A stretch of DNA of 32,585 nucleotides from a virus. Below the pieces are notes generated by a model. It saw only the letters and a program-made list of their open reading frames with translations, was not told the DNA's origin and searched no databases. The stretch lies in the IMG/VR virus record IMGVR_UViG_3300030085_002621, positions 1 to 32,585 of that record. One strand, written 5' to 3'. Of this stretch, positions 15,006 through 27,000 are shown one piece after another (the stretch's first letter is position 1; each line of letters starts with the position of its first letter). The translations under genes and the position numbers were made by a program.

Positions 15006-18000
15006 TTATACTAGACGGTTTGGTAGAGCACCTGTATCATAAACGAGTTTTAGACCCAAACCTCTTCTTTGAATTGTTGGATAAGTGCTAAGACCAACAT
15101 CTCCAACTTTCTCTGAAACGTTTAATTCAATTGGGTTTGTACTTCTAGTAAATCCACTAAGTCTACCCCAAGTAAATTTACCTACAGGTTCAATTTCAGT
15201 TCCAGATGCAGTAATATTGGTAAGATCAGTATTTGGGTGTACATTACAAGTAACAAGACCAACATTATCATCACCAACAACACCAGACCATGCAGTTACA
15301 TTGTAGATGCAATCAAGGTAAGAAGAACCAATACCAACTACACTTCCAGAAGAATATAATGTAGTTACACCAGAACCAACTCTTGTATCATACACATACA
15401 TGTTATAACCAGTTGATAAACCAGCAGTTACAAATGTATCAGATTCTAAATTGCTTAGATAGAATTGAATTGCTTTAGCAGTTCCAATACCAGTTGTAGA
15501 TGTAATACCAGTAATAATACCAGCAAATCCCTGAACAGATGATACATTTTCTAAAAGTTCAAAAGATCCTACAGGAGTTGTAGAAATACCATTTACAACC
15601 ATTAGATCAAAGGTCTTATTAGCAACTTCATTGTTGTAATTAAACAACTCTGCATTTTCTACAAATATTTCAGTGCTAGTAGTTGTTAGATCAGAAATTA
15701 ATTTTGTAGTTGGATAAACCTGACCTTCAATAGAATCTCTAGTCTTAGGAACAGTCTGACCAAGAACGACCTTTTCAGTCTTTTGCTTAATCCAATGTAA
15801 CGGTCTTAGATTGGTTTCATCAATACCAGGTCCAGAATAAAGGTCTGTTTCAATTCTATCAGCAAATTGAATATTACTAATTGCTCTTGGATCTTGTTTT
15901 TTAGTATCACTAAAATCATTGTTTTTATCAACTTGAACAGTATCACCAATCTTAAGAGTCTGTGCAATATCAGAAATTAATTCACTATCAGCACCAATTG
16001 TTCCTCTATAGAAGAAGATATTGATATTATCTTCTTTCTTAGGTGCAGATGTAAATACAAATTGAGTACCACCAGTGAAATCATATGATTTACCAGGTTC
16101 TTGTAGAATTCCATTGACAAAGATGAGAAGAAGATTTCTCATATCAAAGTCTGCATTAGGATCTCTTTCAAAACTTAGTAACTGGTTATTATAATAAAGT
16201 GGGAAGGCAAGTCTATTACCGTCTTGATATGGTTTGATATTATCGATGTAATCAAGATTACCGAATTGCCAGAGTGCAAAGGAGTCGGTAAATGTGTCAA
16301 GAACAGTCAGTGTGAAGTCATTAAGTGGTTCAGTTAATCTATAATCTGTTACTAAACCAACAGGTCTAATTACATCACCCTTTTCGAATGAATAACCAGC
16401 TCTTGCTATGTTGAAATTCTTAACACTAAACAATGAACCTGGTGCAACGGTCTTAGTTGCAGCATGTTGTGCAGTAGCACCATAAGCAACTACATTTGCA
16501 ATCGTAGTAGTAACAATGCCAATGTAAGAACCAATTGCTGATGCAATATCTGCACAATCATTTTCATATTCATAAATTCCAGGTTGCTGTGATTTATCAC
16601 CAATGACAGTGTTATCAATTATTTGTGTTTCTGCTGTATAGAGATTAGTATTTTCTGTTCTGGTGGGTAGAGTACCTTGACCAATAGCAGTTGTAACAAT
16701 ACCAATGAATGAACCAATTGCAGATGCGACAGTTGCACAAGAAGGGTTGCCAGAATCTGGTAATATTGAACTATCTGTAAACTGAGTTTCAAATGAATAT
16801 CCACCAATAGTAATTGTTTCATTACGCATTGCTTGAATTGCCATATCTCTTGCTTGTTCAAAAGCATAGATTGACTCAGTTTCTTCACCAGCAACATGTG
16901 CCCCATCGATGTATGATTTTGCACCATCATATACTTTATCATTACCACCATAGGTTAAGTTAAATGCAATTGCATCAAGAACTGCTTCAATATCATCGGC
17001 ACATTCTTTGTTGATATTGATTGTAATTGCAGAAGTACCTGCACCAACAAATCTATGCTCATAATCACCACCTGCTACAAGGGCATTTGATAATGCACTT
17101 ACAAAAGTGTGACCAACTTGTGGAAGGTGTTGAACTGCAGAAGTTGCAGCACCAACAAAGGTATGAACAGATTGAGGTAAGTGTTGAATAGCATTTGTTG
17201 CGGCACTAACAAAAGAGTGTGCAGCACCAACAGCAGAACCAGCATTACCGACATTTAAAGTAATTGTTGTTTCTGTCTTTGCAGTAATATTTGTAGAGAT
17301 TCCACCACCAAGTGGGTCAGTATCTCTTGGATAAGGATGCAGTGTATTATAATTATCTTGATCGCAAGAGAATACTAAAGAATCTTCTACGATTACAATG
17401 CCTTCACCAATATCTAATCCATGAGAACCAATAGTTAATACGAGATCACCAGTTGCTGGATTGTAAGTTGCATCAGTTGGTGTAAAGAGTTGATTATCAC
17501 TAGAAACACCAACATTAACTGTAATTGTGGTATCAGTAGTTGATGCAATAGAAATTGATCTTCCACTTGCATAGTCTGCTGCTTTACCATTTGCGGCAGG
17601 TCTTGGGTATGACTTCTGTGTCTGGTTACCATCCATGTCACATGTAAATGTGAGTGAATTATCTTGAATGATGATAGGTAAACCAGCTACCAGATCATGT
17701 TGACCAATTGTTAGAACTGAAATTCCAGTTGCTGGATCATAAGTTACATCAGTTGGTGTGTAGTATTGATTTGGTCCAGAAGCAGCAAGTTGTAGTGTAA
17801 TAGTATTTGTTGTTGTAGATGCAATACCAACGGTGGTGTTGTAATTATCATCAGATGCTCTTGGATAAGCATGTTCTGTAGCATGATTATCCATACCACA
17901 TGTGAATGTAAATCCACCAGCAGTCATGAATACCCTTGTGCCAGCAACTAAACCATGATTTGCAACAGTGATAGTAGAAAGACCACTTGCTGGGTCATAA

Positions 18001-21000
18001 GTTGCATCAGTTGGTTGAAGATTTCTCAGAGTAGAGATGCCTGCAAGAATTGTAAAGGTATCATCTGTTACTGAAAGAACTCTTATATCCTCTTGATAAA
18101 TTGCATCATCTTTTGGACGTGGGTAGTTAACTTCAGTCTGATAGTTATCACTAGAACATGTAAACGTTATCGAACCATCTGCGATTCTAATAATATCATT
18201 TCTTTCCAATCCATGATTTGCATATGTTATTGTTGATAAACCACTCGCACCATTGTAAGTTACATTTGTAGGTTGAATTTGTGTTTGACCAGGTATTTCA
18301 AATGAAGGGAACTGAGCCAACATTCTACCAATAGCAACATCAGCGATTAACTCTTTATTTGCTGAAATCAGAGTTCCAGCATCTGAGTTGGTACCATTAG
18401 TAATTGTACGAGTAATAATCTCATCATTTCTCATTGCCTGAATGGCAAGATCACGAGCAGTATTATAAACGTAAATAGACTGCTCTTCTTCACCAGCAAT
18501 CAATGTTTGATCATCAAGATAGAAAGATGCTGCTCTATGAATCTCATCATTACCACCAAACCTCATATTGTGGATCATTGCAGTTAGAACATCTTTAACA
18601 TCATCGATGCAGTTGACATTACCACCTGGTACAGTGAATGTTGGGTATGCTGCTGTCATTCTACCAACTGCAACATCTGCAATTAATTGAACATTTCTTT
18701 CGATCAAGTTTGCGGCATCATACATTCTACCACCAGCATCATATGGATTTGAATCAACTTCAAGACTCAATTTAAGACCGACACCAGTAGTTGTAGTCTC
18801 ACCAAGACCAATTCTAGAAACACCTTCAATTTCCAAGTTTTGATATGAAGGATCTGGTAGTTCGGCAATAACCTTAGTTATAGTGCTGTATCCACTACCA
18901 CCATCAACAATTGTAAATCCAAGAGTTCCACCAGCACCAACATTAACAGTGACAGACGCTACATCTCCAGTGTGTCCTGCCTGAGTAATACCAATAGAAA
19001 CACTTCCTCTGTAACCAGAACCATTGTTCAAGGTGTACCATGGATAAACAGTACCCATACCTATGTAAGTGTGTGGTAGTGTGCTTATACCAACTTCAGC
19101 AATGAATGTGGTACTAGATCCAACACTAACAATTGGGAAATGATTTTGAAGATTAGTATTTGTAGATCTTGGGAAGATTGATGTAATACCAGCATTAGAT
19201 GGGCAGGTAAAACCAAGACCAGCAAGTCTAACCAGATCACGCTCAGACAACATATGTGGTTGATCTGTGGTAATCTCAAGCATTCCAGAATAATTGTTGT
19301 AAGATGCTGTACTTACTGCAACTGCAGTGCCCGTGTAAGAAGAACCTACAATACTGGCAATTGTTCCAGCAGCACTAACGACTGGTTTAACCAAAGCACC
19401 AACCAAAGGTGCATAACCAACACCTAAAGTAGATCCAAGAGAAACGATTAAACCACCTCTTGGTCTGTCATTCTGATTAATATCATATTCAGAAACAACA
19501 TCACCATCAGTTCTAATTGCAGAGAATACAACACTAGTAATACCCGCATTCTCTACAAGTTTGAAGTTATTATTTGGATTATTATCTGTAGATGGTGTTT
19601 GGAAGAGACCGTTGATAAGTAGAAGACCATTACCACCACTGGTACCAAGACCAACCGTGTTTGCACTTCCAACTGTTAGAGAGAACGTTCTACCAATACC
19701 ATTGAACTCCTCAGAAATATCATCATATACGACGTTTGTGGAGTAATCTTTTCTTAAGAAGACCCTACCAGTAAAGTCTGACTTGACAGAATCTAAATTA
19801 CTTTCATCTTTCAATTCTTGAACATTACCTCTTGGTGGATCAGTAAGGTGTAAAGTATTTCCAACAATGTTATATGCACCACTGTTTACGGATACCTCAG
19901 TATTTGCACTATGAGATTCTGCACGAGTTCCTAAGAATGCTCTCTTAACTGTTACTAAACCATATGTACCAATCCCTGTGATTGGACCTGCTGAACTCTG
20001 CCCGAATCCAACAGTAAGTACATTCATGTATTCACCATCAACTTCAAGAATATTTTTAGGTACAATTGTACTAATTCCAGTCATCTGGAATGTTGTTTGA
20101 TCTACCGTAATTGCGTTAGAAAGATTGTGATAAACCTGTTTAGGGAAGATAGGATACTGAATGACATCATCAATTGTAAATACACACTTAGTATTTTTCT
20201 TCTTCATCTCAAACATATGTGCATTACCTTCACCCTCATGTAAGAAAGTAACTGCTATACCAGCTCTAGTTGTAGAGATTTGGAAAGTATCTTCAGTCTT
20301 ATTAACAATATAGACTTGAGATGGTAATGTGTCAATCACACTGCCTTGCTTATAAAGAAGTGCTGTAGAACCTATACCAGTAATAGTAGATTTTGGAGTA
20401 TAAATTATCTCTTCATCATCACTAAAGAAGTGATCTGCGGAAGTAAAGACACCAGTGCTCTTGTTAAGGTGGGTTGTATCTTTTGTATCAATTTCTCTGC
20501 CAAAGATTGCTTTATCTTTGCTAAACATCAAGAAATCAGTTCTGTTAATTCTTTCACCATTGAAAGAATTATAAAACTTCTCATCTACACCTTCTTCACC
20601 AAATAGAACATTATTAGACTTAAATTCTAAATTTGGATAAGTATTAATAGAGTCAACAACAGTGTATAGTGCTTGGTTGAAAGCTGAAATTTTTACAGTG
20701 CTACCAAAATGATCAGATTCTGGATAGAAAGATAAAATTATTTCATTATTGCTAGAAACACTAGCACCAAAAGTTCCTAATCCAACACCAGCATCATAAG
20801 TACTAATACCAGAGACTGATAAGAAGGGAAGTTGTTTCATATACACATCACCATCATATGCTGTTAGTATTTGATGAACTGCTCTTTCTTCTCCAATGCT
20901 AACTTCTACTATTGACTTGGTAGCATTAAAGAATATTGCAGATTTATTCATTACTTCAACTGGTGCTGGTGCAACACCAACGGCATATCTAGATTCTGAA

Positions 21001-24000
21001 ACGGCACTTTTCTCAAGACCAGCAGGTGTTCCTGCTTTCTTATATCTGTAAGTACCAATACCTGCAGTTGTCGTGTTGAAACCAATAATATTTGCTTTAA
21101 CAGTAAGACTATTTTGTGAAGTAGTATTTTCAAAGTCTAATTCAAATACATCATTATCTAAATTAGTAGTAAATTCACCAAACAATCTACTTGAATAAGC
21201 ATTGCCATCAAAACCAAAATCATCAAAATAGAATTCCGACACGTATGAGTTTGTGCCATCATGAGTTGCATATAACTCAGAATACTGCATTTCATTTGTA
21301 AAGTCGTCAGTGATATGCACAGATACATGCATAGACTTAACATCGTTTCTATCAAAAGAAACAATATTAGTTGTTAAACCAACATTAGTACTCAAACCTG
21401 CAGCTCTTTGTACTGAATTTATTCTATCAATTAGACCAATACTTGTTGATGCAAGACCTATAGCATTAGACTTAAATGTACTGGTAAAAATCTTGATATC
21501 ATAATCAGTATCTGCAAAGTCAATTGGAGTAAATCTCAACAAATGCTCAGTATTTCTAGTTGCTAAAGTAAAATCACCAAGTTTCTCCGCATCATAATCT
21601 TCAGTAAGACCGATACCAACAGTAGAAACATTACCCTTGTCAAGTAGATATGAATCATTACCTTGATTTACTGCTACTAAGTTTGAAAACTGAACTTGAC
21701 TTCCATCAACAGTTTGAACTCTAACTAAGAACTCAGTATATTCATTGTTTGTAGTAGTTAAGTTATATACATCTAAATATGGGTTTAGATTAGATTCTAA
21801 GTTAGAGAATTGCTTATTGATATTGTCAACTCTTAAAACCTCATTAAATTGATTATTAATATATGGTGTAAGAAGTTTACTCTCAAACTTCAAGAAATTG
21901 GAGAACCCACCGAAAGTATCAATATCTTTAACCATATCAAAGTTAAAGATAGTATCTGCTCTATGCTCTTCTATAACATCTCTAATAATAGATGAAGAAT
22001 CTTCACTAGTTATTTTGAACTTAGACTCAGAAGTAATACCGGTGTCACTGAAGTTTTTGGTACCTATTGTATGTAAGAAATTATTAACAACAGTCTTAGA
22101 CTGTTCGTGAGTTATTGGACTCTTAATTGTATAAGAGAGATTCTGATAATAATCATTATCTGGGATTACGTTAATATCATTATTCAATTTGCCAATATTA
22201 TTAGACCATCCAGTAGTGACTTTGGTTGCATAGTCAATATCAAACTGCGCTTCATTATCTCTTATTTCTGAAATAGTGACAGTAGTTCCCGACTGTTTTC
22301 CAACAATGGTTTCATTTACAGATAATGTGTAAGAACCAAATACCTTAATAAATGATGTATTCGAATCTGCAATTTCTAAATCAATTAGTTCACCCTGAGT
22401 CTGAAGTTTTTCACCCTTTGCAAATAAAAGTTTCTCTTTAGTAATATCAAACGTTGGATATGTTTTCTTATTTGTAACCAAAGGAACATAATCTTGAATT
22501 TCTTTTGGAGTACCAACACCGTCAGTAAGAGCTGAGGCATCAACTCTAATTCTGGCAAGCAAACCAGTAGTATCAAAATCAGTTACTTTAAAGAACTTAT
22601 AACCATAGTCACTAGAGTTGAAACCTGTACCAGTACTATCTGGATCTGACTGAATATTTTCAATGAATATTTCATCACCTGGAGCAAATGGATCTTCTAC
22701 AAATCCATCAACTGGTCTTGAAATATAAATGTAGAATTCTTCGTCGGTGTAAAATTCTACCTTTTGAACACTAAAACCATTAGTGTTATTAATTGTCATT
22801 AATTTGATTTTTGTGTCTGGTAGACCAACAGGTGGTTGTTCGATATCAATAGATCCAATAGAAGTACCAGAAAGGTTTGCAGTTAAAATCCCAGTATCTA
22901 ATCTGTTACCTGTTACTTCATCAACAATTATAATACCTGGTGCAACACTATAATTTCTACCACCAAAAGTAATATCAATATTCTTAATGCCATTTGCATC
23001 TTTGATGAATAGTTGAGGTGAAATATAAGCAGATGGTCTCAAAGTTGGATCAGATGGGTAGTTAAAACCTTCATTGACTATTGAGACTTCTTTTACGTCA
23101 CCAATAACAGCAGAATTTAAAATAATATTAGCATCTCTACCAATGGTCGATTGAGTGCTTGTTTGTACTGGAATATCGAGATAATCTACTTTACCAGAGG
23201 TAATTTCGATTTGATTTATTGGTCCAAAAGCAGAACGTGATTCTGTAAAATACTCCAATTTATCACAATCTGCTTTTAAATATTGTTTTCTCTCTGGGAT
23301 TCTTTGTAAGAAAATATCAAAAGTGTTTGTAGTTACACCAGAAATAAGGTAGTTTGTATTATTAATATAAAGACTATCGTCATATACAATCTCAGAATAA
23401 TCAACTACATCAAAATCTGGATCTAATGTGGTGCCAGAATTAACTAAGGCATAGTATAGATTTTGTGGTATCTTATCATCACAATCAATAATTGTAGTTG
23501 CAGCAACACCTGGTGTACCTGTTCTAGTTATAGAGAATGATGAAGTTTTATCAGTCGAACTAAACTCGTGTCTAAAATCACGATCATAGAATACTTTAAG
23601 ATCATAACCAGTCAATGAGGTATCGCTAAGATTGAAGTTTAGTAAATTATTTTTTGTTATTCTGATTTGTGGGTTAATTATGGATAGTGTTTGATTTTCA
23701 GAACCACTAAATCCAATACTAACTGCGTTTGGTGGATCGCTAAAGCAATCATCTGTTGTTAGTGCTAGTTGAATATTATTATCATCGGTTTTAATTGCGT
23801 AATATTCACCATCTTCTACTGGTGTTAAAATGCCAGAATTTCCAACATACAATACTTTATCACCAGTCTTGAATGAATGATTTTCAATTTTAATAGAACC
23901 TCTATTACTTGATGGATCTACTTTAGTTGGGGCAGCAAGACCAACTCTTGATGTAAATCTTTCTAGAAGAACACCATCAATCTCTGGATTGACAATTCCA

Positions 24001-27000
24001 CTATGGTTAATATCAAAAGTTGTACTCGCAATACCAACACCACCTGTAGTGTTAGTAATATGTGTTCTAATAGCATCTGCAGTTCTTCGAATTGCATTTC
24101 CTGGGAATACAATATCCTTAATCAAAGAATCACCAGCAAAACCAGTCCCAAGTGTCTCATTAATCATCTGTCGATGAGCAATCAGAGTATCAGTTGGACT
24201 TACAACACCATCACCATCTAAATCAAATGTATTATAGTTGTTCCAAATATAGTCATGCATCTCTTGAGCAGTTCTATACCCAGTTGTTCCCATGCCAACT
24301 GTAAATTGAGAACCCTCATAAACATCTAAGGTTGACTTTTGAGTTGGTTTATTGTAAGTGAATGAAGAAAGACTTACATCACTAGACGCAAACCCAACGG
24401 AGTCGAAAAGTAATTTCTTATATGTCTCATTATAAGAAACATTGATATGTGTGGAAGTACCAATGCCAACATTCAAATTAGGCTCTACATTTAACTTAAC
24501 TACATCACTAGTAGTTAAACCATGAGTTCCTGCTGTAGCAACAGTAGTTTTAAATCTAGAAAGATTACCGGTAATTTGTTTGAATTTAGATTCTAATAAG
24601 TAATCATCTTCATCTAATCCATTACTGTGGAAGAATAACTCTTGACCATCAAATGTAGTCTTAAGACCAATTGTATTAATTGTCTTATTAACAACAATTA
24701 GATCCTCAAACTGACCATTAATTGGAATACTAAAAGTATTTGTACCATCTGTAGAAACTGAAACTGTTCCAGAAGGTGGAGTAAATCTCACCTTTTGATT
24801 AGTTACAAATGGATGATTTTCCAAGTAAATGGATCTTGCAGATACATCTCTAGTAACAGAAGTGTCACCAAATGGGAATGTTATTGAAGTGCTAGAACCA
24901 GGATCTGTTCCTACACCAACAGTCTTTTTGGGATTAAAATAATACTTATCGTTGATTCTAGAATCAACCTCACCAAGACTCTTATCAATAGTGAAGAAGT
25001 ATGATTTTAAATCTATTTGTGTTTTTGCTTGATGTGAAACACCAGTAACAGATCTATCAATTCTAATAATATTCTTAACTTTAAACGTATTAAGAATAGT
25101 TGCAGTTTCTGTTCCTATGCCAATTCTTGTGCCAGGTATAAATTCTTTAGGAATACTGGAAACATAAATTTCAGTTGCACCAATAGATGGATTGGATGCA
25201 ATATCTCTAGCAAGAGTAGTCGTAACCGTAGATACACCTACTTGATAGATGTCATCTAGATCTGCAAATACTGTTGAGAAACCAGATAATGCAATTGATT
25301 CTGTATCTAGAATATCATGTGTTGGAAGAATTGATATTTGAAGTTTGGAAGAATCATATTTTGTAAGAATTACATCTTCATAGTCTTGCTGATTGCATGT
25401 AATACTGTTAACTTCCTTGCCTTTAATTTCAATTACTTTTGAAGAAAGAACTTCATCATTTTCTGATGTAAATCTAATGATATCATCAATTTTATAATTA
25501 TCACCAGCACTAGTAATTTTATAACCATCAATTTGACCGCTGGTTACTGACTGAACCTTAATAATCTGATTCTTAAGATCAGAAAAACTAGATAAGAAAT
25601 CATTAGAAACATTAGGGTCAACTAATTTATTTGGATATGTATTACGTACAACATCTTCTGTAACAAAATCAAATGTATATTGCTTTAAATAGAAGTTTTC
25701 GTCTATTACATTAGACTTAAATTTACTTCCAATGAAATATGGGAATTGTGATTGATAACTTACACTATTGATAGGTGTATAGTATGCATAAACACCTTTT
25801 GGAAATTCTGGAGTCTTAGCAAATCTACCATTATTAATATCAAGATCACCAGAATCATTGAACTTATAATCTTCAATAAAGAACCCTTCAGCATAACCTT
25901 CAGGTCTATCAGTATACGTAGTATCTAAAACATAACCAGATACTAATGCCTTTGGATCTGAATTTACATCTTCTGGGTCTGTATATCCATAGGCACCATA
26001 AATTGGATTACCATCATATGCCCAACCAACGATAGGGGAATGATTTTCTCCATCATCACCAAAAGAATCTTGAAGGGTTTTATTGTAACCTAAAGCAGAA
26101 TACTTCAGTTTATCATTTAAAGTTTCGGTAAATGTCTCATCACCAAATCTGTTTTTATTGTTTAATGTCAAACCTCTAACAGAAAGGTCAAACATTGCAT
26201 TTGTGCCAGCAGATAAAACTTCAATAGTGCTATTATTTGCATAACCAACACCAGAACTGAGAACTTTTACACTTCTTATTCTTCCATCTTCTATTATGGG
26301 TAAGAACTTTGCACCACTACCTTTTCCAGATGGATCTTTAACAATTAAATCTGGAGTTGAAAAATATTCTAGTCCACCATATTCAACCTTTACAGTATTG
26401 ATTCTACCTTGACTAATATTTGGTGTAATTTTTGCGTCTTTACCATTTTTGACAGATATTATTGGTTTTTTCTCAAAGTTTAAGATTGTAGAACCATAAC
26501 CAGTACCTGTTTCATACAGATAAGTATCGACAATAGGACCTCTTACAGAAGGTGTCAATGATATTGTTTTTATAGGTTGTATTGCAGATGCAATACCAAC
26601 AGAAGTAAATTCAACTGTTACTGAAACATCTGGATATTTGAAATATTGATAACCAGAACCTTGACTCTTAAATTTAACAAAGTTTTCTTTCTGATAATTT
26701 TCAACTATTGAACCATCTTTACCACCATCACAAATTCTAAAAGAATCATTGTCAATCTTCAGAACGTAAAACTGTCTATCTGATGCAGTATTGATACCAA
26801 CAATCGGTGTAGTATCATATCGATATTCAATTAAATCACCATCATTAAAATTATGATTTTTAAAGGTTACGGTATGTGTTGCTGAAGAAATACCTGCTGG
26901 TTTTACAATAAGCTTTCTATTCGTATAACCTTCACCACCATCAAGGACTTTAAGTTCCGTAAGAGTTTTCTTGTCAGATTTGGTGAAGAATTTATGAACA

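Noticed and set aside
17025-18275. Regularly spaced repeats that might be taken for a CRISPR or an origin with iterons.
   Set aside because: The repeats are in frame, with periods of 54 and 258 bases that are multiples of three and protein-level conservation; they are coding repeats of the gp7-like protein.
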